Origin: Clavaria fumosa
Taxonomy: Eukaryota > Basidiomycota > Agaricomycetes > Agaricales > Clavariaceae
Direction of reading: 5' to 3'
Assembly (NCBI GenBank): GCA_951802425.1
Contig: OX637795.1
Coordinates: 4,258,501-4,322,500, forward strand
DNA length: 64,000 bases
The notes beneath the pieces are model-generated. The model did not search any database. It was not told where the DNA came from and saw only the letters and a list, made by a program, of their open reading frames with translations. The position numbers and the translations under genes were made by a program. Below are positions 1 to 11,544 of the stretch, piece after piece; positions within the stretch are counted from its first letter, which is position 1; each line of letters starts with the position of its first letter.

Positions 1-2598
1 TCACAGCTGCTTGCAGCTTTTTGTACAGTTTTCGGTAACTTTATACCGAAAGTCATGCAGTTCGGAATGTGCAATGCGCCTAGCCAATTCCAAGGCATGA
101 TGAATAAGGCGTTAGAAAAGGAAATCGCTACTGGACATGTGAAAGTATACGTCGACGACATACTGATTCACACTAAAAGTTCAGAAAAGGATTTCCACCA
201 TTCTCTCGTGAGGCGAGTCCTCACAGCACTGCGAGAATTTAGTTTGTGCGTGAGACCAGAGAAATGTGAATTTGAGGTTAACAGGACTACATACCTTGGA
301 TTGATTATATCCAAAGGGAAGATTGAACTGTCACCAAAAAAGTGCAGTGGGATCCAGGATTGGCCCATCCTGAAAAACCTCAAAGAACTCCAAAAATTCA
401 TAGGTCTCCTAAACTATTATAGGAGGTTCATCCCAAACTTCTCGAAGGTCACCAAACCCTTGCATGAACTTACAGGGTTGGAACCATGGGCGTGGACACC
501 CGTATGCCAGGCAGCCTTTGATGAGCTCAAAAGGCTCTTGATGAACCCCCCAGTGCTACATTCCCCACTCGAAAGAGGCCAGTTCCGAATCGAGTGTGAT
601 GCTAGTAACTATGCGACCAGTGCCATTCTTTCGCAAAAAGACGAAAGCGGAAAATGGCACCCCATAGATTACTTAAGCCAGGGAATGTCCTCCGCTGAGC
701 GGAATTATGAGATTTACGATAAAGAATTGATGTCGATCATCAGAGCTTTTCGTGAGTGGTCCAAGTGGCTTTTGTCACCGCCAGACCCTGTAGAAGTCTG
801 GACCGACCACCAGAATCTCCTATATTTTCGGAAACCTCAGAACCTCAATGGTAGACAGGCCAGATGGATGATGGAGCTCCAAAACTATAACTATACGCTC
901 CATCACATAAAAGGAAAGAACAACGGCCGTGCCAATCTTCTTTCCCGAAGGCCTGGACACGATGAGGGACACAATGACAATAAAGATGTCACCCTCATCA
1001 AACCTGAGCATCTGAGAGTCCGAAATATAGTATCAATTGGACCGGACTCCAATCTAGAAAAACAAATAAAAGCCGCAACCAAGAAATCCCCCCCTACCGA
1101 GGTAGGACGCTACTGGTTAGAGACCAGTGAGGGTTTCTGGATGCACAAAAACAGACTGTGGATTCCTCCGGACACAGCCCTCCGAGAGAGGATAATTCGG
1201 AGTCACCATGACACCCTGCTCGCAGGACATCCAGGTCCTGAAAGGACCCGTGAGCTAATTGAGCGTAATTACTGGTGGCAGGAACTCTGCCAGGATACCC
1301 TCAAGTACGCACATGCCTGCGACTGGTGTCAGAGAAACAAGGTGGACCGGACTAAGCGAGCTAATCCGCTCCACCCGCACGCCATCCCACCTGGACCGTG
1401 GGAAGAAATCACATGGGACATAATTGGACCAATTCCTAAGTCCAAGTCCTGTGATGGAATCTTAGTAATCGTAGACCGATTCACTAAGCGCCTCATACTG
1501 CAGGCAGTAAAGATGAAACTCACCACGGACGAGGCCTTAGCCATCCTCCGTGATAGAGTATTCAGGGAGCATGGACTCCCTAAAAAGATAATCAGTGACA
1601 GAGACAGGAGGTTTACCTCCGCGCTCATCACTGCCTTTTATAAAGCCATGGGGATTCAGGCAAATCCCTCCACGGCTTATCGTCCGCAGACAGACGGACA
1701 GTCCGAGCGGACCAATCAGGAAATTGAAACTTTCCTGAGGCACTACATTACACACCGCCAGGACGATTGGACAACTTGGCTGCCTACAGCCGAGTTCTCC
1801 TATAATGATAAGGTGAACTCCGCGACGGGGTATACACCTTTCTACTTAGACTTTGGGAGACACCCTTGGAAAGGAGAAATCTCAAAGAAGTCCACCGACG
1901 TACCACATGTGGATAAACTCGTCGAGGACTTATTAGAGGCTAGAGAGAAAGCTAGACTTTCTCTTGAAAAGGCAGCGGAGCAAATGAAGCTCCAATACAA
2001 CCAACATAGGAAAACAGCCCTTGAATATAAAAAAGGAGATTTGGTCTGGCTAGATGCCAAGAACCTTAAACTCCCCAAGGGACTGACCCCCAAATTGGCA
2101 GGGAAAAGAGTAGGACCCTTCCCCGTTGAATCCAAAGTGGGAGAAGGAGCGTACCGTTTAACGCTCCCACCACAATGGAAAATACACAACGTATTCTCAG
2201 AAGGGCTCCTGAAACCCTATGTACTGCCTGCATTCCCTAGCCAGGAACGCGAACCTCCTCCACCCCCTGAGATCATCGGTGATGAACCAGAATATAATGT
2301 CGAAAAGATTATCGACTCTAAACTCGAAGGACGGGTAAAGAAAATAAAGTACCTCGTACTCTGGGAAGGTTACCCCAAAGAAGAAGCCACATGGGAACCC
2401 CTGGAAAATCTTGAAAACGCAAAAGAAGCCATCCAAGATTTCCACAAAGAGCACCCAGAGGCACCAAGGAAACTTAGGGCAATAGACCATGCCCAGTTAT
2501 CCTTCCGTCCTTACGAGAATCTCACCGATTGGGAAGGGAAAGTCCAAGACTGGACTCATGGACGCGTTCATGTGGACATGAACCTGGGAGGGGGGTAA
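1..2598 (+). CDS. Pol polyprotein, 5'-partial (RT/RNaseH/integrase/chromodomain)
   Basis: The frame is open from base 1 to the TAA at 2596-2598, at least 865 codons. The first residues already read as reverse transcriptase (PKVMQFGMCNAPSQFQ), so the ATG at 55 is internal and not the start. Visible in order: the RT catalytic motif VYVDDIL (about 150-170), RNase H with ECDASNYATSAIL (about 592-630) and WTDHQNLLYF (about 799), the integrase HHCC zinc motif (HPGPERTRELI...CDWCQ, about 1225-1335), the DDE core (WDIIGPIP, ISDRDRRF, TDGQSERTNQE, about 1414-1725), and a chromodomain (YNVEKIIDSK...YLVLWEGYP...TWEPLENL, about 2290-2440). No stop or frameshift is seen, so this segment looks recently active. 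The integrase position that is a stop or Trp in the relatives at 57.4 and 41.0 kb is Arg here. Confidence 0.93.
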   Translation, partial: SQLLAAFCTVFGNFIPKVMQFGMCNAPSQFQGMMNKALEKEIATGHVKVYVDDILIHTKSSEKDFHHSLVRRVLTALREFSLCVRPEKCEFEVNRTTYLGLIISKGKIELSPKKCSGIQDWPILKNLKELQKFIGLLNYYRRFIPNFSKVTKPLHELTGLEPWAWTPVCQAAFDELKRLLMNPPVLHSPLERGQFRIECDASNYATSAILSQKDESGKWHPIDYLSQGMSSAERNYEIYDKELMSIIRAFREWSKWLLSPPDPVEVWTDHQNLLYFRKPQNLNGRQARWMMELQNYNYTLHHIKGKNNGRANLLSRRPGHDEGHNDNKDVTLIKPEHLRVRNIVSIGPDSNLEKQIKAATKKSPPTEVGRYWLETSEGFWMHKNRLWIPPDTALRERIIRSHHDTLLAGHPGPERTRELIERNYWWQELCQDTLKYAHACDWCQRNKVDRTKRANPLHPHAIPPGPWEEITWDIIGPIPKSKSCDGILVIVDRFTKRLILQAVKMKLTTDEALAILRDRVFREHGLPKKIISDRDRRFTSALITAFYKAMGIQANPSTAYRPQTDGQSERTNQEIETFLRHYITHRQDDWTTWLPTAEFSYNDKVNSATGYTPFYLDFGRHPWKGEISKKSTDVPHVDKLVEDLLEAREKARLSLEKAAEQMKLQYNQHRKTALEYKKGDLVWLDAKNLKLPKGLTPKLAGKRVGPFPVESKVGEGAYRLTLPPQWKIHNVFSEGLLKPYVLPAFPSQEREPPPPPEIIGDEPEYNVEKIIDSKLEGRVKKIKYLVLWEGYPKEEATWEPLENLENAKEAIQDFHKEHPEAPRKLRAIDHAQLSFRPYENLTDWEGKVQDWTHGRVHVDMNLGGG

Positions 2599-3436
2599 TG
2601 TAAGGATAATCGAATTTCCTTACATAATTATCACTGTGAAGCGCCTGGCATTTAGCGCCCACAACCCAAGCGCTCACTTTGAGCGCCTACTGGATTAAGC
2701 GCCCGTCCAGCGCGCATCCGCTTAGTAATAGGTCCGCGCCAATATGACTCTAAGCGCCCATATTAGCGCCGGTATTACTTAAGCATAATTGGTGCTTAGT
2801 AAAGCAAGGCTTGAGCTCAGCTCGCCCACGTGGAACATCAAGCCATGTGACTAATGGCTCGCATGGACCATAGAACACCCGTGCACCTATTGGACTTAAC
2901 TTGTCCCTAATCATGCCGAGGACCGGCTAGGTACGGCACCTAGTCCGAGAAGCCCAAGTGTTAGGCACACCCAAAAGGGCAACGACCATAAGCGCCGGAC
3001 CAGCGCTTATGCCTACACGTGACCGGACCGACTTCCATAAAGTCCGGATCACAGGCAGTGACAATAACAAGGGAACTCCCACAGAGAGCTTCTGTGACTG
3101 ATGAAAGACCACACTAGGAAGGCACCCTGGTCTGTGCGCGCTGCGGACAGTCAGCAACCACGCTTCTTAGGCACATGTTCCCGTGCCTTGTGATATAGAA
3201 GCAGTGTTGTACCGCATGGACCATGATAAGGAGATAAGGCCCATTAGTATAAGTAGTCAGTCGTTCAGACGTCTTAGTTCCCTCGTCTTTGACCTGGTCT
3301 ATACCCGACCAGCTCCTGTCTGTAGTAGAGACTCCCCGTAGTTGCCTATAGATTTCGTTACCCCCGACTTCGACTCCGGGCTCCTGAGACTGAGTCGCAC
3401 CGCAACCCCAGTTGAGCTGGTGGCCGGTCGCTGACA
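2599..3436 (+). repeat. 3' LTR of the Ty3/gypsy element at 1-3436
   Basis: Begins TGTAAGGA directly after a G-rich polypurine tract at the pol stop and is taken to end CTGACA at 3431-3436 by analogy with the other LTRs here (838 bp). The first 29 bases form a terminal palindrome: TGTAAGGA at 2599 pairs with TCCTTACA ending at 2627. The U3-like part (2640-2800) is packed with the hexamer AGCGCC. The 3' boundary is inferred because the partner LTR is outside the window. Confidence 0.7.
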
Positions 3437-3804
3437 TGGACAGTTTTATGTGGCAGTATCAAGGGTGACATCCGTGAAATACTTCCCCTCAGCCTGTGAC
3501 CAAGAACATTGTATATACTGAAGTATTGTTGGACTGATAGCCATGTATTTCTCTTTCTTTTTAAAATACTCAAGTGCACACATTGAATGCATTGTCCAAG
3601 AATGCTAAAGTACAAGTAAACATATTCAGATCTCAAGAACCAGGTGGTAATGGTGAGGGAGAGGTGTGAATGGGTGTCAGGGATGGGTTATAAAGATTAA
3701 GTGGGTTATAAGGGCTATAAGGGTGATGAGGGTATGTGGGTTATGTGGGTAATGAGCTGAGGGTGATAAGGAAGATGAGTGTGATGAGAATTATTGCAGT
3801 GAAA
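3437..3804. other. Intergenic, no gene seen; degenerate GGGTTA-like tract
   Basis: No coding signal. 3640-3800 is a purine-biased, degenerate run of units such as GGGTTATAAGGG and GGGTGATGAGGG that resembles the hexamer array at 5739-5972. A short segment (about 3580-3625) resembles 15833-15875, indicating a dispersed repeat. Confidence 0.5.
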
Positions 3805-4047
3805 TGTAAGTACTAAAATATTCATATCTTAACAACCACTGCGCCAATCTTCACCAATTTTAATAAGGGTATCTCTACACCACTCTACTAACAATTTCTC
3901 TAGCCCCTTGCAGTGTCTGCAAGGGTTTTTGCTAGTCTTATTATTAAAAGAGCTTGACTGTGGGAATTTTCGCTTATGTAAATCATTCTTGTAATAAATG
4001 ATTTTTAACACCTCAACCACTCATCTGACTGACATGCCCCCAGCATA

Positions 4048-4502
4048 TAGTGAATGGCATGGGTAACCCATGGGTAAATTTGACTGTACCCCTACCCGCA
4101 CCTGACAGTACCCTTACCCATGGGTACAGGTCCACTAAACTGCCAGGTACAGGTACGGGTTTGTACTTCTAACTATGCTATGCACAAATACAATGGTGTC
4201 CCACCCATCTGCCATCTCCTCCTCATCTCCTTCAACTTCAGCCAGTACTGTGACACCCATAACATCATTGTCCTTCACTAGACCTAACTTACTCCACATG
4301 CCAATGCAAATCAATGCCCAAGTTGACTGAGCTGACAGCCAAATCTGGACATGCGACAATAGGATCCACGCTGACTGGCTACCCGTGTACCCCTATGAAG
4401 GGTACGGGTTTTGGAAGGGTCCAGAATCCATTACCCGTACCCGCACCTACCCGTACCCATGAAGAAAACCCGTGCGGGTACCAATACCCGCGCAATTCAC
4501 TA
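4048..4502 (-). mobile_element. hAT-derived MITE (internal deletion derivative)
   Basis: A 455-bp element flanked by a perfect 8-bp TSD, CCAGCATA (4040-4047 and 4503-4510). Its ends are inverted repeats TAGTGAATGGCATGGG / ...AATTCACTA, matching the termini of the complete hAT at 26184-29957. In reverse orientation it consists of roughly the last 350 bp of that hAT (29605-29957, including the end of the transposase reading frame) joined to roughly its first 130 bp (26184-26315); the 3.3 kb between is deleted. The uninterrupted site is present in copy B of the host repeat at about 6625-6645. It has no transposase and could only be mobilised in trans. Confidence 0.93.
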
Positions 4503-5738
4503 CCAGCATATGGATTATAGACCTACTCACCCTCTCTCTACCACTCATTTTTTCATGATTTTTAGTGAAGATTTGAAGGAGGTGTGGTCCTTACAAAAAA
4601 CTTGATTATGTAAAATTATTTGTAAGCACATCCATCATCAGTTTCAGTTTGCCTTTTTGATTTTTTATCTCCACACACAGAATAGCATCCATCAGGCCAC
4701 CACTGACAAAGTTGATGGCCTCCCTGAGCACTATCTCTGGCATTTTCCCTGGACAAATTGAAGCATGTTCGACTATGTAAATGTCATATTAATGGGTCCC
4801 CAAAGGTTCCTTGCCTTCTATCTCAATACAAACTATAGAATCCATCTCAGAAATATTCCAAGGATATCATCCCTATGCCTGGAACGCTCACGAATATCTC
4901 CATGATTTTAGGAATTTGTTTGACTGAGGAATCCTGGCACTGAAAGTGTCAATGGCCAAGTACATCTTCTCTGACAGTTCTGTTTCACCTTTTTGGTTTT
5001 TATTTCTATACACAGTGCAGTATGCATCAAGCCACCACTAACAAAGTTGTTGGCCTTGTTGAAAACTATCTCTGACAATTTTCCCAGATTATCGCATGCA
5101 TATTTGACTGTAAATGCCATATTAGTGAGTCACAAATCATTGTTTACTGTATATCTCAGTTTTTACAATATAATCCATCTTTAAAATATTCAGAGGGTAT
5201 CTTTGGAACATCCATAAATATTTTCATGATTTTAGAAATTTGTTTGAAAGTGAAATGCCAGCCACTGAAAAGTTGCAGTTCGCTTTTTTGGGTCTGAGTT
5301 TGAATATGAGCTTGAAATATACCAAAAGTGGACCAATCCATGCTCTGAATTTGAATCTGAGTTTAAAATGCTCCAAAATGCAAGCCAAAGCTCTTTCTGT
5401 GCTGCTTCCTTCTCTGCACCTTCCTTTCTGCTCATTTTCTCTCTTTGTGACTGTACTGGATAGACTATTGAGTGTGAGATTACATGCTCAACCATGTCAA
5501 GTGAGAGTGAGTCAGAATGAGGGTGAGTGAGTGAGGTCACACATGAGGGAGGGTGATCTGAGGGTAGGCTATGTGAGGGGATGAGGGTGACAGTGATGGT
5601 GCTGAGCATGGGTGGTGGGTGTTTCAGGTATGTGTTTGAGTGCAATTTGAGATTGGAGGTGAGGATGAGGGTGAGGGAGGGAGATATGAGTGTGAGGGAA
5701 GGGTGAATAAGGGTAAGGCTCTGTGAGGGTGAGGGAGA

Positions 5739-5975
<237 letters not shown>

Positions 5976-8212
5976 AGGTGAGGATGTAATGGTGATGACA
6001 CTGAGCATAAGGTGTTTGAGGGTGGTGAGGATACAGTGGGTTGTGAGGGGTGTGAGTGTACAGCTATCTGAGAGTGGAGGTTCAGAAGAGTAAGGGAGAA
6101 TGAGGGAATGAAGGTGGGGGGCTGAGTATGGGGGAATGTTTGATAAGTTGAGGGTATGAGGGGCAGTTGTGAGAAAGTGAAAGTGAATGAGAGGGTGATA
6201 GTGATCATGAGGGTGTGAGGTGTCAGGGTGTCAGGGTAAGGCTGGAGGTGGGTGGGTGAGGGTACTGAGGACAAGGGGGAATGCTCAGACTACTAATTTA
6301 TTCATATCTCAGTAACCACTGGCCCAAATTTTACCAAATTTTCAGGGTGTCTCTGTATATACCCCAGAATGAATCCCATGGTACAGGTACCCTTTGCTAT
6401 GCAATAATGCTGTAAAATCAAAATAATCATTTCTCAACAACCATTGGACCAAATTTCACCAAATTTTCAGGCTATCTCACTATATACCACAGAATGAATC
6501 CTGTGGTGTCCATGGGTACCCCTTGCTAGTCTCTTTATTAAAAGAGCTCAGTCCGTGGGAGTTTTCGCTTACATAAATTTATTTCTGCATTAAACATTTT
6601 TTAACACCTCAACCACTCATCTGACTGACATGCCCCCAGCATATGAATTATAGACCCACTCACCCTCTCTCTACCACTCATTTTTTCGTGATTTTTGGTG
6701 AAGAATTGAAGAAGGTGTGGTCCTTACAAAAAACTTGATTATGTAAAATTATTTGTAAGCACATCCATCATCAGTTTCAGTTTTGCTTTTTTGGATTTTC
6801 TATCTCCACACACAGACTAGCACCCATCAAGCCACTACTGACAAAGTTGATGGCCTCTCTGAGGACTATCTCTGGCCTTTTTCCTGGACAGAATTAAGCA
6901 TGTTTGACCATGTAAATGTCATATTAATGGGTCCCCAAAGCTTCTATCTCTACACACAGTGCAGTATGCATCAGGTCACCACTAACAAAGTTGTTGGCCT
7001 TGCTGAAGGACTATCTCTGACAATTTTCACATGCATGTTTGACTGTGTAAGTGTCATATTAGTGGGTCATAAATCATTTTGCTGTATATCTCAATTTTTA
7101 CTATATAATCCATCTTCAAAATATTCAGAGGGTATCATGCTAATCTTTGAAACATCGGTAAATATTTTCATGATTTTAGAAATTTGTTTGAATGTGAAAT
7201 GCCAGCCACTGAAAGTTGCAGTTTGCTTTTTTTTTGGGTCTGAGTTTGAATATGAGCTTAAGTATACCAAAAGTGGACAAATCCATGCGATGACTTTGAA
7301 TCTGAGTTTAAAATACTCCAAAATGCAAGCCAAAGCTCTTTCTGTGCTGCTTCCTTCTCTGCACCTTCCTTTCTGCTCATTTTCTCTCTTTGTGACTGTA
7401 CTGGATAGACTATTGAGTGTGAGATTACATGCTCAACCATGTCAAGTGAGAGTGAGTCAGAATGAGGGTGAGTGAGTGAGGTCACACATGAGGGAGGGTG
7501 ATCTGAGGGTAGGCTATGTGAGGGGATGAGGGTGACAGTGATGGTGCTGAGCATGGGTGGTGGGTGTTTCAGGTATGTGTTTGAGTGCAATTTGAGATTG
7601 GAGGTGAGGATGAGGGTGAGGGAGGGAGATATGAGTGTGAGGGAAGGGTGAATAAGGGTAAGGCTCTGTGAGGGTGAGGGAGAGGGAGGTGAGGATGTAA
7701 TGGTGATGACACTGAGTATGGGGGTGTGAAGAGTGATTGAGGGTGGTGAGGATACAGTGGGTTGTGAGGGATGTGAGTGTACAGCTATCTGAGAGTGGAG
7801 GTTCAGAAGAGTGAGGGAATGAAGGTGGGAGGCTGAGTATGGGGGCATGTTTGATAAGTTGAGGGTATGAGGGGCAGTTGTGAGAAAGTGAAAGTGAATG
7901 AGAGGGTGATAGTGATCATGAGGGTGTGAGGTGTCAGGGTGTCAGGGTAAGGCTGGGGGTGGGTGGGGATGTGAGGGTACTGAGGACAAGGGGGAATGCT
8001 CAGACTACTAATTTATTCATATCTCAGTAACCACTGGCCCAAATTTCACCAAATTTTCAGGGCATCTCTGTATATACCCCAGAATGAATCCCATGGTACA
8101 GGTACCCTTTGCTATGCAATAATGCTGTAAAATCAAAACAATCATATCTCAACAACCACTGGACCAAATTTCACCAAATTTTCAGGCTATCTCACTATAT
8201 ACCACAGAATGA

Positions 8213-8862
8213 CACCCCCTTCAGCACACCCACCCCCTATCCAAAAGGCCTAGCCAATTTTGACTGATGCCCTTTTTATAGGCCCAGCCAATCGTCGGCC
8301 GAGATATAGTCGTATAGGCTCGGCCGATCAACTCGATATACCAAAGTCATGTTATACATACACAGATCTCATGGTACTAATGATGCCCTTTCAAAAGAGC
8401 TAGCCAATGAACATTTTAGGAACCAGGGAAGAGGGCCTGAAGCACCCTATTCAAAACACTTCTCTCCTTACATGACAAATAATATCAAAGAGGCTGGGGA
8501 TGAAGCATATATAGAGTTTATGAAGCAATAGATCAGATATGCTATTTGATAGGAACATAAATTACAAGGTCATCATCATCTGAGACTGCATTAGTGTTAA
8601 ATGAGACCATACACCTCAATACAGCAGGGTGAAATCAAAACCAATATGCCTTATAATAGGCTTCCAATAGGTTGGAAGCCTATTATAAGGCATATTGTTA
8701 CCATGAGATCTGTGTATGTATAACATGACTTTGGTATATCGAGTTGATCAGCCGAGCCTATACGACTATATCTCGGCTGACGATTGGCTGGGCCTATAAA
8801 AAGGGCATCAGTCAAAATTGGCTAGGCCTTTTGGATAGGGGGTGGGTGTGCTGAAGGGGGTG
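8213..8862. mobile_element. 650-bp element with 164-bp terminal inverted repeats, unclassified
   Basis: Left arm 8213-8376 and right arm 8699-8862 are near-perfect inverted copies beginning CACCCCCTTCAGCACACCCA. The element is flanked by a 7-bp direct repeat AGAATGA (8206-8212 and 8863-8869), and the uninterrupted sequence is present in copy B's start at about 6485-6500, so this is a true insertion. The 322-bp centre has no convincing gene (a 60-codon frame starting in the left arm at 8349 is weak) and contains a perfect hairpin at 8642-8697. A 7-bp TSD with CAC ends does not fit hAT (8 bp) or CACTA elements (2-3 bp). A P- or Dada-like non-autonomous element is possible but unproven. Confidence 0.85.
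8642..8697. other. Perfect 26-bp hairpin with TAGG loop
   Basis: The arm 8642-8667 is perfectly complementary to 8672-8697, with the four-base loop TAGG. It sits inside the 650-bp inverted-repeat element, just before its right terminal repeat, so the element has two nested palindromes. Confidence 0.95.
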
Positions 8863-8920
8863 AGAATGAATCCTGTGGTGTCCATGGGTACCCCTTGCTA
8901 GTCTATATATTAAATGAGCA

Positions 8921-10395
8921 TGGTCCACACTGACAAAGAATATGACAAATAATTGTATGTAAGCATTGGTCAGCAATTTACAGTGTGAAGTTTTGGCAAT
9001 TTGAAACTCAGGTAAGTGCACTTTCTCAGAACACAATGACCAATGGATGGAATTACATGAAACTTTGTGTCTACATTAGGAGACCCTCCCTAAATATTTT
9101 CAAGATTTTATGAGTAGAATTGTGGCTGTGGGAACAAATCCACATCATGGCAATTTTAAACTCCAACGTTCCAAGAAGTTGCACTGAGTGAATTTCTATG
9201 GCCATATCTTAGCAACCCCAACATGGACTTTTACCAGACTTTGAGGGTAGGTGGGTAGGTATGGGTAGTGCCTACAGTAATATTTACATGAATTTACCTT
9301 ATTTAATGGAGGTGCAATGAAGTGGAAATGTGATTGTTACACTCAAGATTTCCTTTTGTGGGAGTGGCAGTTGCAATGCTGGGCTGCTCTGCACTTCTTA
9401 TGTTATACCATCATATGGAATAGTCCCTGGAAGGATTGGCCATGTATTATTCTCACAGAAGTCTGCTCTTCAGAAACTATGTGACAAAGGTCCAGCATGG
9501 CGCAATTCCACTTTCTCTGGTTTATGGCCTTCAACAATGCAGAGAAAGCAAGTGCACAAGAGGAAAAGGCTTGAGTAAATGCATGTACAGTGGCAATTAG
9601 AATTGTATGAGTCACCAAAGCTTCTACTGCCTCCTCACCTGATATACAGTACATGTGCCTCTATCTATTGTTGTATACAGTACATACACCTCTATCTATT
9701 GTCTCCACACCTGGTATGTATTATATATGTCTCCATTGTATCTACACCAGGCATGATCTATGTATGTCTCTGTTGTTCTTAACTCCTATACAAGGTAGGT
9801 AAGGTGTCATTGAGTGCCATCTCAAGGGCAGCATGTACAAATTTTGTGAATGTGAAGTTGGGTGAGGAGTTCTATATGGAGCCATGTCAGGGATTTGTAC
9901 AACTTGAGGGTGTAGGATCACAAGTCCAGCATGAATGACTCCTTCCAAGATATTAAATGAGCATGATCCATTTTCTTATGTAAGAATTTGTCAGCATTGG
10001 TCAGCAACTTTACAGTGTGAAGTTTGCCAATTTCAAACTCAGCACCATTCACTGGCAGTGGCAATACTTGACCATGACAGAGGTATTGCTTGTCAACAAC
10101 TACTTCATAGATCTTTCTGAAAATTTGATAGGACATAGATGCCTAATACTTCAGCTTATGTTAATATTTTCATGATTTTTACTATTTTATTGAGGGTGCA
10201 GGAGCGAATCCACGTCGTGGCCCTTTCAAACTCAGATGCAGCGCAACGTCGCCATCACATGTCCCACATTGAACATGTCATGCTTTCCCACTTCCCCTCA
10301 CCCTTTCCTCTCTCCTCTCCCTCTGTCTTTCTAGCAACCATACTACTGAAGAGGTGAGTTCTCTCTGCTTGCTTTTCCCACTTCTCTTAATTGGT
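8921..10395. other. AT-rich intergenic DNA with dispersed repeats, no gene supported
   Basis: Two related blocks are visible. 8925-9180 resembles 9948-10240: both contain TTAAATGAGCATGRTCCA, then GCATTGGTCAGCAA and, later, AATCCAC followed by a diverged ATCATGG/GTCGTGG. This suggests an old duplication. Short open frames here lack similarity to any family I recognise and are not conserved between the two copies. Confidence 0.5.
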
Positions 10396-11530
10396 TTATT
10401 TCTCCTAACTCCAGTGATGACAATGGCAGCAATGGTGGCAACAATGATGGCGATGATGGAGTGATGGGCACAACAACAGTGGCGGCAGTGGCACCCTTTG
10501 TCACCCTCTCATGCTCCTCACCTTTCCATATTTTTCTGCTTTTACATTTACAGTGACAATGGCAACAGCAGTAAGGATGATGACAGCAGCGGCTCTATTT
10601 TCTTCCCTCCCCCTAGCAACAATGATGGTGGCAGCGAGGACAATGATGGTGAGGATGGCGGCAGTGGTAGCAGCGGCAATGGCTGCCAGGTATGTGCTCC
10701 CTTTCCCTCTCCCTTTTCCCTTCTTTGTCTCTTTCTCCTTTCTCTCTCTCCTTCTCCTTTCTCTCTCTCTTTCTCCCTCTCCCTGTCTACCTGCACATGT
10801 CCATGTTGAATGCATTGCGCTCTCATCTCTCTCTCTTCCTCCTCTCTCTTCTCCCACCCCCCAGTAACAACCATGGCAGCAATGGTGATGACGTGAACGA
10901 TGGCAGCGATGGCAATGATGGCGGTGACAGGCTGTCACTGACAGCAGCAGGTTTTTTTTTTCTTTCTCTTTCTTTTTTCTATCTACAGGGCGATGTGGGC
11001 GACAACAGCAACGACAGACGACAGCAATGACGATGGCGGCAGTGGCGGCAATGCTGCCACTACCCCCAGGTGTGTCCTCCCTTTCCCTCTCTCTCCTCTC
11101 CCTCCTCTCCTCCCCACCCCCAAGCAACAACAGCAACAACGAAAGCTGCGGTGGCCGCAGTGGCATTGACTGCGACACTGCTGCTGCCCCCAGGTGTGTC
11201 CTCCCTTTCCCTCTCTCTCCTCTCCCTCCTCTCCTCCCCACCCCCAAGCAACAACAGCAACAACGAAAGCTGCGGTGGCCGCAGTGGCATTGACTGCGAC
11301 ACTGCTGCTGCCCCCAGGTGTGTCCTCCCATTCCCTCTCCCTCTTCTCCCTCCTCTCCTCCCCACCCCCAAGCAACAACAGCAACAACGAAAGCTGCGGT
11401 GGCCGCAGTGGCATTGACTGCAACGCTGCTGCTGCCCCCAGGTGCATCCTCCCTTTCCTTCTCCCTCATCTCCCTCTCTCCTCTCTCTCTTCTCCTCTCT
11501 GCCCCAAGCGATGATGATGGCAGTGGCACT
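10396..11530 (+). repeat. Repeated exon/intron-like modules (Gly/Asn/Asp-Ser exons, polypyrimidine spacers)
   Basis: Short GNN-rich blocks (gatgacaatggcagc type) alternate with pyrimidine-rich blocks; the junctions read CAG|GT and CAG|. The clearest part is a 124-bp tandem repeat at 11070-11441 (three units). Each unit has a 55-nt GTGTGT...CCCAAG segment (11070-11124, 11194-11248, 11318-11372) followed by a 69-nt block (11125-11193, 11249-11317, 11373-11441). Joined, the 69-nt blocks form an open 23-residue repeat beginning NNSNNESCGG; unspliced, the 124-bp period rotates the frame. It may be part of a gene with duplicated exons or only a minisatellite. I cannot identify a start codon or a domain. 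Confidence 0.6.
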
Positions 11531-11544
11531 AGCATCAGGGAAAA

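Larger units (their letters stand above)
1..3436 (+). mobile_element. Ty3/gypsy chromovirus, 3' part (cut by window edge)
   Basis: The 3' portion of an LTR retrotransposon. The reading frame is already open at base 1 and encodes the end of RT, then RNase H, integrase and a C-terminal chromodomain. The order RT-RNaseH-IN defines Ty3/gypsy (Metaviridae), and the chromodomain places it with chromoviruses. A purine-rich tract (2588-2598, which includes the stop codon) abuts a TG-start LTR at 2599. The 5' LTR, gag and protease lie outside the window, so TSDs and LTR divergence cannot be read. It belongs to a different subfamily from the three elements further right. Confidence 0.93.
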
